A stretch of DNA of 64,000 nucleotides from Mytilus californianus (GCF_021869535.1 NW_026262701.1:1627501-1691500), one strand, 5' to 3'; shown: positions 50,031 to 62,295, numbered from the stretch's first letter. Numbers and translations are program-made. Notes: generated by a model not told the origin, from the sequence alone.

Positions 50031-51530
50031 ATTATTAAATTAAGAATGGGAATGGGGAATGTGCCAAAGAGGCAACAACCCGACCAACGAGCAGAAAACA
50101 GCAGAAAGCCACAAATGGGTATTCATCACAGCGAGAAAATCCCGCACCCATTAGTGTGTTTCAGCTGGCCCCTAAACAAAAGTAAAATGTGTACTAGTTC
50201 AGTGATAATGGACGTCATACTAAACTCCGAAATATATAAGTGAACTAAATTGAAATCATTCAAGACCAACATAGGCCAGAGGCTCCTGACTTGGGACAGG
50301 CGCAAAAATGCGGCAGGGTTGAACATGTTTTGTGATATCTCAACCCTCCCCTATACCTCTAGCCAATGTAGAAAAAAATAGTTATACAGCAATACGCACA
50401 GTAAAACTCAGTTTAAAAGAAAAGTCCGATGTCGAAATAGGTAACAAAAGAAACTACTAGTAAATAAAATGACAATGATACATAAATTAACAAAGGACTA
50501 GTAGTAGTTACTGACAAGCCAGCTCCAGACCTCTATTACACTGACTGAAAGATTATGTCTTCATCATATGAATATCAAACATTATCCCTCCCGTTAGGGG
50601 TTTAGTATCATACCATCATAAAATATATGCGAAGAACATAACCCGTATCATGCCAACAACTGGTTTTAGGATATATGTGTTTATTTCCGTTGCAAAGACC
50701 CTATAAGTGAATCAATATTAAAGCCAAATTATGCCATCTTTAATGACCTGACAACAGTATTGTAACTATATTCCTTCTTAATAAGTTTGTTTAAAGGTTT
50801 TGTTAGCTTTTGAGGTGAATGCCTTCATTTTTGTGCTTTGTAAAGAATATTACCATAAAAGATTGGATGTGAAATGCATGAACGTATAAAATGTCTGCAT
50901 GATGATTTATATTTACGAACGATGTCCTTGTACCGACGATAAATCTTTTAGTTTGTGATATCGAAAGCCCTGGTGTAATAATTTTTCAGTAATAAAAAGA
51001 TTTCTTTCGTTAAAAACTGATACGTTGTTACAAACGCGAGCGAAAGTTAAGAAAAATAAACACCATAAGATGATGACAAGGGAACGTCACCATCTAAAAA
51101 TGGATAAATAACAAAAGGAAATGAAAAATCATATATTTTGTAAAAAAATGTGGTATTCAACTTCCCGTTGATGATATAATTATCAAGATCAAGGAAAGGA
51201 CAGTGTTAATTGTTAGTTTTAGCTTTATTTAAAGTAAATTCAACAGAATAAATTTCTTCGGTGTACATACCGAAGTCGTTATTATTGAGAGCCAATATTT
51301 CATCCAAATATCTAAAAGTATTATTACATTTTTGTATCAGATCTTGTTTCGATGGGTCTTTGCTGATTTTTGTCATAAATTGTAACTCATAACAATACGG
51401 AAACAGGTCCCCAATAAGTGGCGCACAGTTAGTCCCCATTGGAATTCCGATAACTTGAAGATATACGGAATCTCCAAAGAGAACAAAAATGTTTAGCAAA
51501 AATTCAATAGCAGTTTGAATGTCCCTTTAG
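50031..51530 (-). mobile_element. Reverse-transcriptase element with R2 tail, inverted
   Basis: On the minus strand an open frame (51499-51206) carries GIPMGTNCAPLIGDLFPYCY, then RYLDEILALNN, the region of the RT catalytic YLDD with the second Asp changed to Glu, and VEFTLNKA. Further remnants follow with stops (YPFLDGDVPL and YGVYFSQL). The R2 tail runs to 50031, ending in AATGGGGAATGTGCCAAAGA. It is 5'-truncated near 51530. The active-site change and stops make it inactive. Confidence 0.85.
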
Positions 51531-52530
51531 TATTTTTCGTCTCTCTTCTGTTTTCATTTATTTGTACTGTAGTCCTGTCATGTAATGTTGTCCTATTATT
51601 GTTATATTTAACATTGCCATAAAAGCGCGAGGTTTGGATGAGCACAAAACTAGGTTCAACCCTCAATTTTTTCTTAAAATGTCCTGTACCAAGTCAGAAC
51701 AAGAGTGCACACGCTGAAATGTCTCGCCTTCTTTAATAATCATTGATATTATGTTGAAAGTCCATAATATAAAGCTTTACTGCAACTATCACACAAACTT
51801 AACATAATCCAAGAAAATGAGATCAAGTTCATATAAACCAAGCGAGAAATGCATGTATACCTTATAATAGTTCAAGACATTAAATATAGTTGACATATTG
51901 CTTATAGTTTCTAAGAAACAGACTTAACCAAGAAAACTAAACATTGACCAATCAAACATGAAATAGAGGTCAAGGTCAGATGAACCATGCCAGGCAGACT
52001 TGTACAGCTTACAATTCTTCCATACATCGAATATAGTTGACCTACTGCTTAAAGTATATAAAAAACAGACCAAAACACAAAAACTTAACTATAAGCACTG
52101 AACCATGAAAATGAGGTCAAGGTCAGATGACACCTGCCAGTTGGACATGTACACCTTACAGTCCTTCCATACACCAAATATAGTAGACCTATTGCATAAA
52201 ATATGAGAAAAACAGACCAAAACACAAAAACTTAACTATAACCACTGAACCATGAAATTGAGGTCAAGGTCAGATGACACCTGTCAGTTGGACATGTACG
52301 CCTTACAATCCTTCCATACACCAAATATACTAGACCTATTGCTTATAGTATCTGAGATATGGACTTGACCACCAAAACTTAACCTTGTCGACTGATCCAT
52401 GAAATGAGATCGAGGTCAAGTGAAAACTGTCTGACGGACATGAGGACCTTGCAAGCTAAGCATATACAAAATAAAGTTATCATATTACTCATAATAAGAG
52501 AGAAATTAACATTATAAAGAACCTAAAGAA

Positions 52531-55354
52531 CGGATGTCAAGTTGGTTCAATATTCAACATTCAACATTCAACTTTCAATTTTTTTTTTTTTTTTTTTCAA
52601 CATTCAACATTTGTTTTCAACATTCGATTTTCAACTTTCAACATTCGTTTTCAATATTCAACATTCGTTTTCAACATTCAACATTCGTTTTCAACATTCA
52701 ACATTCGTTTTCAACATTCAACATTCGATTTTCATCTTTCAACATTCGTTTTCAACTTTCAACATTCATTTTCAACATTCAACATTCAAAATTTTTTTTT
52801 TGTTAAACTTTTTTTTCAAGTTTTTTTTTTTTCAACATTCGTTTTCAACATTCGATTTTCAACTTTCAACATTCGTTTTCAACATTCAACATTCGTTTTC
52901 AACAATTGATTTTCATCTTTCAACATTCGTTTTCAACATTCAATTTTCAACATTCAACATTCAACATTCGATTTTCATCTTTCAACATTCGTTTTCAACA
53001 TTCAACATTCAAAATTTTTTTTGTTAAACTTTTTTTTCCATTTTTTTTTTTTTTTCAACATTCGTTTTCAACATTCGTTTTCAACATTCGTTTTCAACAT
53101 TCGTTTTCAACATTCGATTTTCAACTTTCAACATTCGTTTTCAACATTCGTATTCAACATTCAACATTCGTTTTCAACATTCGATTTTCAACTTTCAACA
53201 TTCGTTTTCAACATTCAACATTCGTTTTCAACATTCTACATTCGTTTTCAACATTCAACATTCGTTTTCAACATTAAACATTCGTTTTCAACATTCGATT
53301 TTCAACTTTCAACATACGTTTTCAACATTCGTATTCAACATTCAACATTCGTTTTTAACATTCACCATTCGTTTTCAACATTCGATTTTCAACTTTCAAC
53401 ATTCGTTTTCAACATTCAACATTCGTTTTCAACATTCTACATTCGTTTTCAACATTCAACATTCGTTTTCAACATTCAACATTCGTTTTCAGCATTCGAT
53501 TATCATACAAGTTAGAGGTTTAGCTAGCTATAAAACAAGGTTTAATCCACCATTTTCTACATAAGAAAATGCCTGTACCAAGTCAGGAATTCGATTTCAA
53601 CATTCAATATTCGTTTTCAACATTCAACATTCGTTTTCAACATTCAACATTCGTTTTCTACATTCAACATTCGTTTTCAACATTCAATTTTCAACATTCA
53701 ACATTCGTTTTCAACATTCAACATTCAAATTTTTTTTTTGTTAAATTTTTTTTCAATTTTTTTTCAATTTTTTTCTTTTCAACATTCGTTTTCAACATTC
53801 GATTTTCAACTTTCAATATTCGTTTTCAACATTCAACATTCGATTTCAACATTCAACATTCAAAACTGTTGAAAGTTGAAAATTGAATATTGAAAACGAA
53901 TGTTGAAAAAAAAAGTTTAACAAAAAAAAGAATTTGTATGTTAAATGTTGAAAACGAATGTTGAACGTTGAAAACGAATGTTGAAAGTTAAAAATCGAAT
54001 ATTGAATGTTGAAAACGAATGTTGAATGTTGAAAACCAATGTTGAAAGTTGAAAATCGAATGTTGAAAACGAATGTTGATTGTTGAAAACCAATGTTGAA
54101 TGTTGAAAACGAATGTTGAATGTTGAAAACGAATGTTGAATGTTGAAAACCAATGTTGAATGTTGAGAACGAATGTTGAATGTTGAAAACGAATATTGAA
54201 TGTTGAAAACGAATGTTGAATGTGGAAAACGAATGTTAAATGTTGAAGATGAATGTTGAAAGTTGAAAATCGAATGTTGAAAGTTGAAAATCGAATGTTG
54301 GAAACGAATGTTGAATGTTGAAAACGAATGTTGAATGTTGAAAACGAATGTTGAATGTTGAAAACGAATGTTGAAAGTTGAAAATCGAATGTTGAAAACT
54401 AATGTTGAATGTTGAAAACGAATGTTGAATGTTGAAAACGAAGGTTGAATGTTGAAACCGAATGTTGAATGTTGAAAACAAATGTTGAAAGTTGGAAATC
54501 GAATGTTGAAAACGAATTTTGAATGTTGAAAACGAATGTTGAAAGATGAAAATTGAATGTTGAATGTTGAAAACGAATGTTGAATGTTGAAAATCGAATG
54601 TTAAAAACGAATGTTGAATGTTGAAAACGAATGTTGAAAACGAATGTTGAATGTTGAAAACGATTGTTGAATGTTTAAAACAAATGTTGAAAGTTGAAAA
54701 TCGAATGTTGAAAACGAATGTTGAATGTTGAAAACGAATGTTGAATGTTGAAAACCAATGTTGAAAGTTGAAAATCGAATGTTGAAAACGAATGTTGAAT
54801 ATTGAAAACGAATGTTGAATGTTGAAAACGAATGTTGAAAATTGAAAATCGAATGTTGAAACCGAATGTTGAATGTTGAAAACGAATGTTGAAAAAAAAA
54901 AAAAAAAAGATTAACAAAAAAAAATTTTGAATGTTGAATGTTGAAAACGAATGTTGAATGTTGAAAACGAATGTTTAAAGATGAAAATCGAATGTTGAAT
55001 GTTGAAAACGAATGTTGAATGTTGAAAATCGAGTGTTAAAAACGAATGTTGAATGTTGAAAATCGAATGTTGAAAACGAATGTTGAATGTTGAAAACGAA
55101 TGTTGAATGTTGAAAACGAATGTTGAAAGTTGAAAATCGAATGTTGAAATCGAATGTTGAATGTTGAAAAAAAAACAAAAATTGAAAGAAAAGTTTTAAC
55201 AAAAAAAAAATTTTTGAATGTTGAATGTTGAAATCGAACGTTGAATGTTGAAAATGAATAGTACCAAAAAAAAAAAAAATAATCAAAAAAAATTCAAAAA
55301 AAAAAATTGAATGTTGAATGTTGAATGTTGAATATTGAACCAACTTGACATCCG
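52531..55354. mobile_element. Foldback element with satellite arms and 7-bp target duplication
   Basis: The left end CGGATGTCAAGTTGGTTCAA and the right end TTGAACCAACTTGACATCCG belong to a perfect 42-bp inverted repeat. TAAAGAA flanks both sides (52524-52530 and 55355-55361). The left arm is built of TTCAACATTCGTTTTC-type words and the right arm of their complement; orientation flips near 53865. Poly-T or poly-A breaks (TTTTTTTTTGTTAAACTT) recur within arms. 53505-53590 in the left arm is not satellite but an R-type tail fragment with CCTGTACCAAGTCAGG. Long open frames here (FNIQHSFSTFNIR-like) are repeat translations. No transposase. Confidence 0.9.
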
Positions 55355-55496
55355 TAAAGAACCTTAACCTTTTTTTCAAGTAGCCACTGAACCATGAAAA
55401 TGAGGTCAAGGACAATGTACATGTGACAGACGGACACTTCGTATCATGAGTCATCTATATACAAAACATGAAGCATCCAGGTCTTCCACCCTCTAA

Positions 55497-55812
55497 AATA
55501 TAAAGCTTTTAAGAAGTTCTAACGCCGCCGTAGTGGCCGCCGCCGCCGTCGAATCACTATCCCAATGTCGAGCTTTCTGCGACCAAAGTCGAAGGCTCGA
55601 CAAAAATGGCAGTTGTTATCTGATAGTTCGTTTCTGTGTGTGTTACATTGTTGTTTGATTTCTATGTTGCACTTTAGTGTTTCTGTTGTTTCGTTGTTTT
55701 TCTCATATAATCGATGTGTTACCCTCGACTTTTGTCGCAGAAAGCTCGACATAGGGATAGTGATCCGGCGGCGGCGGCGACGGCGTTAGCTAACTTCTTA
55801 AAAGCTTTATAT
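55497..55812. repeat. Central hairpin of E6 with GC-rich stems
   Basis: The left stem AAGCTTTTAAGAAGTTCTAA, then CGCCGCCG and TGTCGAGCTTTCTGCGAC, pairs with the right stem GTCGCAGAAAGCTCGACATA, then GGCGGCGGCGGCGACGGCGT and AACTTCTTAAAAGCTT. Stems are ~95 bp, separated by a ~120-bp loop. The CCG-rich blocks stand out in this AT-rich window. Confidence 0.85.
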
Positions 55813-57135
55813 TTTAGAAGGTGGAAGACCTGGATGCTTATACTTTGTATATAGATGCCTCATGTTACGAAGTTTCCGTCAGTCATATGTCCAATGTCCT
55901 TGACCTCATTTTCATGGTTCAGTGACTACTTGAAAAAAAGTTAAGATTTTTTGTAATGTTATATTCATTTCTTATTATAACTAATAGGATAACTATATTT
56001 GGTACATGCATACCTTGCAAGGTTCTCATACCCGTCAGACAGTTTTCACTTGACCTCGACCTCATTTCATGGCTCAGTGAACAAGGTTAAGTTTTAATGG
56101 TTAAGTCCATATCTCAGATACTATAAGCAATAGGCCTAGTATATTCGGTGTATGGAAGGACTGTAAGGTGTACAAGTCCAACTGGCAGGGGTCATCTGAC
56201 CTTGACCTCATTTTCATGGTTCAGTGGTTATAGTTAAGTTTTTGTGTTTTGGTCTGTTTTTCTCATACTTTATGCAATAGGTCTACTATATTTTGTGTAT
56301 GGAAGGACTGTAAGGTGTACATGTCCAACTGGCAGGTGTCATCTGACCTTGACCTCATTTTCATGGTTCAGTGGTTATAGTTAAGTTTTTGTGTTTTGGT
56401 CTGTTTTTTTATATACTTTATGCAATAGGTCTACTATAGTTGGTGTATGGAATGATTGTAAGGTGTACAAGTCTGCCTGGCAGGTGTCATCTGACCTTGA
56501 CCTCATTTTCATGGTTCAGTGGTCAAAGTTAAGTTTTTGAGTTTTGGTCTTTGTTTCTACTACTATATGCAATAGGTCAACTATATTTGGTGTATGGAAA
56601 TATTTTATGATCTATATCATGTATATGTCAGTCACGAAGGTTTTATTTGACCTTGACCTCATTTTCACGGTTCATTGCTCAGTGTTAAGATTTTGTATTT
56701 TGGTCTGTTTTTCTTAAACTATAAGCAATAGGTCAACTATATTTGTTGTATTAAAGAATTGTTAGCTGTACATGTCTGCCTAGCATGGGTTATCTGACCT
56801 TGACCTCATTTTCATGGTTCATTGGTCAATGTTTAGTTTTCTTGGTTAATGTTAAGTGTTATGTGACAGTTGTAGTAAAGCTTCATATTTAGGACTATCA
56901 ACATAATATCAACGATTAGCAAAGAAGGCGAGACATTTCAGTGTGTGCACTCTTGTAGTTTGTAACCAGGATTTGTTTTCCCTCAATAGATTTATGACTT
57001 TCGAACCGCAGTATACTACTGTTGCCTTCATTTTGCTATTTAGGGATGGAAAGTTCTAATTATCACATTTGTCATATATCCAAGTTAATAGTTATTCGGC
57101 GTTCGTCGTCAATTTCAAGACAAAGATGTGCATGT

Positions 57136-57560
57136 AGGGAAAACGGTACTATTACATTTTCCCAACATTAGGTTGGCCTGTTGTGTACCAAAGGCAGGTG
57201 AAGGAAGTCAACTTAGGAGTGCTGTGATTGGATGTAAGGGTACAATATTTTTTTTATCTATGAATAACTGCAGTGTGTATATTTACAATATAAATTTGGA
57301 AATCTATTGAAATATTTTCTAGAGAATTATTCGAAAAGACTTCCACAATTTCATAGATTTCGGGTAAAATGACGGTGGGCATGAATAACATAAACAAGCT
57401 CCGTTGGAAGTTGGTCATGATACTATTTAGCTTCAATTTTTAAAACAGAATAATAAAATACTAACACCACACAATTGTTTTATAATTATTATAAAAAGTG
57501 GTAAATTTAGAAAATGTTAGTATTGTCGCCTAGGGCAGAATAAGTAGTACCGTTTTCCCT
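57136..57560. repeat. ~425-bp segment bounded by a 16-bp inverted repeat
   Basis: AGGGAAAACGGTACTA at 57136-57151 and TAGTACCGTTTTCCCT at 57545-57560 are perfect inverted matches. A 60-residue open frame inside has no recognised domain. It could be a miniature element; no target duplication was found. Confidence 0.5.
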
Positions 57561-57714
57561 GTTGTGTTGCGGTATACTTCATTTTATGCTTGTCGTAATT
57601 CAATTTATTTGTTTTATTTTTTATATGATTATTCAAAAAGACTATTTTTTTTTGTATCGATGATTGTACTTATGTAATACACAGAAAGCTTAACATACAC
57701 CAATGCATAATGAT

Positions 57715-57965
57715 AATGATATCAAGGTAAGAAGCTCCTGTCAGATTGACATATATTCCTTAAAATTATTCCACACACAACATATATATTGACCTTTTGC
57801 TTATTGTATTTGATAAACCTAATCACGTAGCTTTAGCATTGAATACTGATCAGTGAAAATCAGGTGAATCCTGTCTGACAGACATGTTGACATGGCAAGG
57901 CATATATGCATATAATGTAGTTATCCTATTTCTTATAATAAGTGAGAAATTCACATGACAAATAA
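57715..57965 (-). repeat. Decayed single arm of the E6 family
   Basis: Shares with the E6 left arm the order ATCAAGGTAAGAAGCTCCTG, CTGACAGACATGTTGACATG, GCAAGGCATATATGCATATA and CTTATAATAAGTGAGAAATT. Confidence 0.65.
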
Positions 57966-58049
57966 ATTATGCTAGATATACCTACTGGAGGTGTGATGAC
58001 TTAAGCTGTTAATTGTCTCCTCTTTGATTATATTATTGCGTTATTCTTG

Positions 58050-59425
58050 TACTGGTATCAACCACAGTTTATGACCAAAATCAGTAAAGACCCGTCTGAT
58101 AAATTCATCAACACTTACCGTTATCTTGATGTTGTTTTTTTTTTAAATAATCAAAAAAGTTCTTAATATACTGCCGAAATTTACCTAAAGGAACTTCATT
58201 AAAATACATCAAATATAAACGGAAATAATTATCCTTCCTTGAATAAGATATTTCGGTTTAACACTGTGAACTCTACACTAAAGTTTACGTCAAAATGTTC
58301 GTTCCCCATTGTTAATTTTCCATTTTTAGATGGTGATGGTTTTTCTGCACCATCTTACGGTATTTATATATCATAACTGTACTCTATGCTCGTGTCTGTT
58401 ATAACGGTTAATGAACGTAATCTATGTATTACTGATAAATTTCTAAGTCAGGGATGTCTTTACCAATTTGGTTTTGAAGTTTGGGTGTACCTGTAGAAAA
58501 CTTATTTCAAACGGAATAGCATATCCTCATTTTTACGGACATGTTGTTTACCAAGTCCGGACATTTAGAAAGGATCCTGGTAAACTTATCGAACCTTTAA
58601 ATACAGTTATTCTTAAAGGTAACCTATTCAACACCGTAATTAGGTCTTTGAATATTGTTTTATTGGTATTTATACAGATTTTGTAATCAATAAACTAAAT
58701 ATTATTGTTAAATACATTTGCACATTCATGGGTCTACAATATGTCGATACCTGTATCTTGGCATTGCACAAGGTCATGTTTTTCTCTCACTGTTTATGAC
58801 GTCTTTACACTAAATCCATTGGGTGTTGGATGTGTACTGATTAATAATTTAGTTTTATCATGCATAATTTTTTTTTATTAGTTGTTGTTGACTTTGAACT
58901 CACTGTCAGTAACTGGTAATACTCAGATCTGTATTTAGTGTCTTTTTGTTGTTGGGATGTACAAGTATCCGTCCACGTCCACTTTGCGTTTTTGTTAGAT
59001 GTATTTCTGTGTGTATCCATCTTATAAGTTAAGCCTTAAACTGATTTTTAAAGATTGTTCTTATGCTGTGCTTTTGCACCACTGTCCCAGGTAAGGAGAG
59101 AGATCGTGCCTTCATACTATTTTATCCCGCCACATTCTATATGTGCCTGCCCCAAGTCAAGAGCCTGTAATTCAGTGGTTGTCGATTGTTGCTATGTCAA
59201 ATATTTGTTTTTCGTTAATTATTTGTACATAAATTTGGCTGTTAAATTTTTCGTTCTTATTGCTTTACATTTGTCATTCCGGGGCCTTTTATAGCGGACT
59301 TTGCGGTATGTGCTTTGCACATTGTTGAAGACAAAACGGTGGCATAACGTTGTTAATTCCAGTGTCGTTTTGTCTCTATTGGAGAGTTGTGTTATTGGCA
59401 ATCATACCACATCTCCTTTTATACC
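58050..59425 (+). mobile_element. Reverse-transcriptase element with R3 tail
   Basis: The coding remnant reads TKISKDPSDKFINTYRYLDV, the YLDD catalytic region with its second Asp lost, then FPIVNFPFLDGDGFSAPSYG, YQFGFEV and further stops. The tail, from about 59080, has CACTGTCCCAGGTAAGGAGA, the CTGCCCCAAGTCAAGAGCCT core, and ends ATTGGCAATCATACCACATC. It links the R3 tails elsewhere in the window to this RT type. Truncated and inactive. Confidence 0.82.
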
Positions 59426-59842
59426 TAAAGACAATATACATTTTTTTCCACAGCAAATCAGGTTGATGAAATAAATTTTCAACTATCCTAGGTAGAGTTG
59501 CATTTATGTTTTCATAAGCAAGTTAAGTTTTAATGAAACATTTGACATCTCACCTATAGCCAACTCGCAAATGTAACTTGACAGGAACATGTCAAAGATA
59601 GAAAATTGACTGACGCAGATGAAAGCATAATTCTGATACCAAATGACATATAAGGAACAAACATTACTGATGTTTGAAATAAAATACAATTACAACTTTG
59701 CGAAAATTGTTTTATTTTCCTGCTATATTTTCTTTGCTAATCAAACATTAGAATTCAATTTTCAGCAATCAATTTCTGGTGTACGAGGGTAGTCGATGTA
59801 AAAGAAATGTCTCATTTTTTTTTAATTGTAAGTATGCACATA

Positions 59843-62295
59843 TTACGGTAAACAGTCCTTGAAGGCTCTTTTATTAGTTTCATCCACCTGTTCGTTTAGC
59901 AGCTTTAAACACTGGTCCAGGACTCTGACATACTGGTTACATCCGAAGTCATCATAACCTGCCATAAAAATGAGAGGCACACTCATTGCTGGAAAACAAT
60001 ATATATTGACACTATCCTCCTGATCAAATGTTTTTATAAGTCTTTTCAATATTCTGGACGTCCAGTTTCTTTTATTTGTATCCTGCTGTGCCATTTGCAT
60101 CCCATGTTGTGTTGAAAACTTACAAATGCGGTTATCTATCAAAGAATACGATAAGATTGGATCAAGCTCTAGGAATAGTCCGGTTTTTAAAATGTATGAT
60201 GTTATGTATTGTAGAAATGATGACACTCTATTTATTTCGGGTACACAACCAACTAAACTTTTTGCCAAGGTATACGCGTCTTTCAGTGCGGGCTGTAAGT
60301 TCCTTAATATCATTTTTTCTAAAGAGGAAAATGATAATCGTGCATTGTTCTCTCTTACAATAATGTCCCACTTGAGGTGTTCTGAATTGTTTACAAAATG
60401 TACAATTTTTGGGGATATGAGACCCTTCATTCCATTTGGTAAATCGTCCAAGACGATGACTGGGACCAAATCGATACTAATGTCCAGGTTTGAGTAGGTC
60501 TGGGTTGACAATGTATGTCAAACATAAAGGTGCAACTAAGGTTTGAGGAGGTGAGGTTGCTTTGTAAGAACAGGTTCTCCAGTAAAACGGAAGACCTTTC
60601 CAAAAGGAGTGTTGTTGTAATATGTTGTAAACTGCAGTATTGAAGGATCTAAGAAGGGCTTCATTTAAAGTTTTGTAATCTTTTTCCAATATGTGTACCT
60701 GTTTCCCAATTTCACTTTTTTGTGTCACGAGACATAACTGAACTTGGTCTCCTAACATAAAACGGTCAGCTCTAATGCACTGACTTATAGTCGTCAACTT
60801 GAACTGATAATCAAACTCATCCTGCGGATAAATTTCGTGCCCACACTCGTGCTTTTAGCTAATTCAATAGTAGAAGTAAAAAGTAATTTATCTCTATCTA
60901 AGCAGTCTTTGACCCTTTCAACAAATTGCTGAACTTTTTGCATAATTTCTTTAACAAATGTGTTCCGTGTGTCTACCGGTTCTCTAAATAATATTTTTTA
61001 AGACTTTAAAATAAAGGCCGTACAGATTTTTAACAATAAATCTAATTTCAATTTGTCTTTCTTTGGTATTTCTCTTCCATTTGAGAACAAAATGGACGGA
61101 TCAAGTATATATCGCAGGGTTGACAAGTTTTCAGTATCGGGCCAGATATTAGGGGCAAGTTCAGTTATGGCATAGTATAAGCATCCCCTTCCGAAATTAT
61201 CTTTCAAATGTAAAGGTAATTTAGATTTGGCTAATATATGTATACATCAACCAACAAGAAAAGTGTAGAATAGTCATGCCATTGATATCTTTTGTGTTTA
61301 TGTCAATTTTGTGCTTCTCTACTACTTTTAATTTCTCGATGCTATCGTTTTGATCATCCCGTCTTATCTTTAACGCGTCCTTTTTAAGCATAGACTGTTG
61401 CTTAATGGATGCTACAGGATGAACTACCAGTCCATGGATGAAAGGAAATGGCATAGACTGACTTGATGATTTAATCTTCTCACTATATTTTTTTAAAAAT
61501 GTATCTAACTAGACAGGGTTTAAGTTGATTATGATAGAATGAAGAGCTGTGTATCCCCTTTGATGGCTCTCACTTGTCAACGAAACTCCACCATCGACTA
61601 GTATGTCTACAATGTCAAGAATTCTAGGTTGGCCTTTAATGTCGCGTATTAGGTGTAGAGGGGAACCGTCAAAGAATCGATCCAAACAATCGACATACGC
61701 ACCATGTTTAAGAAACAAATTTAAGAGTGGCACGTTAGATGTGGTGACAGCCCAATGTAGTGGGCAATATATCGTTGCGTTGCTATTGAGATTGACCTTG
61801 TAATCTTTGATGAGCTCTTCCGCTATATCCTTTACGTCATCCGCCGATGCATTTATTGTAGAGATACTTGGTATAATTCTACAGAGTTCACATAGAAAAT
61901 GTAGCCTTAACTTTATGACACTTTTCTCTGTACGTTCTTTCGTTTGTAATAACCAATGTCTAACTTTCTTTATTTGACATACATGTGTCTCAGCGGTTGG
62001 AACGTGTGCGTGTGTATATAAAAAAACATGGAGCTTGTAACAGTTGTTCAAATGATTCCAAAATGGAGTTCTCGCCTGCGAGTGTTTGCTCGTCAGCATG
62101 TTTCAAGAGCAGCTACCATATGTCAAGTTGTACATCCTTGTCGCTAGTCAGATCTATGCTTGATTTGCCATTTAACTTGGCATCGATGAAGATTTTTTGG
62201 TTTTCGTTTACGATCAAGTCTTTAACAATTTTAATGTCATTTTCAAGGATGGCTTTTTGGAGCCTCTGTGTAAGCGATTCTTCTTCACCAGCCAT
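59843..62295 (-). pseudogene. Ankyrin-repeat plus Mab-21/cGAS-like (cGLR) gene, broken
   Basis: Starting at ATG 62295 (MAGEEESLTQRLQKAILEND) the minus strand encodes ankyrin repeats: YCPLHWAVTTSNVPLLNLFL, GSPLHLI, YTALHSI, and NGMTILHFSCW. A linker follows, then a Mab-21/cGAS-like nucleotidyltransferase: QQFVERV, a degenerate GS-motif region KSTSVGT, EIYPQDEFDYQFKL with the first catalytic acids (E and D of DEFD), SIDLVPV with the third Asp, RLSFSSLEKMILRNL and YITSYILKT of the helical C-half. Active cGLRs make cyclic dinucleotide messengers that signal through STING. Breaks: TAG ~62114, frameshift ~62020, TAG ~61510, frameshift ~61235, TAA ~61000, frameshifts ~60840 and ~60505. No introns are needed. 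The last 222 codons are open. Missed introns could explain one or two breaks, not all. Confidence 0.82.

Larger units (their letters stand above)
51699..56956. mobile_element. E6, long inverted-repeat element, host of a nested foldback
   Basis: Ends ACAAGAGTGCACACGCTGAA (51699) and TTCAGTGTGTGCACTCTTGT (to 56956) are inverted matches, followed inward by TGTCTCGCCTTCTTT. The left arm is 51699-52530 plus 55362-55600; the right arm is about 55740-56956. Arms consist of ~140-155-bp units with CCATGAAAATGAGGTCAAGG, seen in opposite orientations. The centre (55500-55812) is a hairpin with GC-rich stems. Removing the insertion at 52531-55354 leaves about 2.4 kb. No protein is encoded. Single-arm relatives are at 2452-3035 and 57715-57960. 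Confidence 0.82.

Noticed and set aside
52534-55454. Several open frames of 70-164 codons rich in FNIQHSFSTF
   Set aside because: They are translations of the foldback's satellite arms, open on both sides of the palindrome because the repeat lacks stops in some frames.
55519-55789. Frames ending in RRRRRPLRRR or RRRRRRR
   Set aside because: Product of the CCG-rich hairpin stems; the same peptide start appears on both strands because of the inverted repeat.
60126-60497. 123-codon plus-strand frame
   Set aside because: Shadow of the minus-strand Mab-21-like coding sequence.
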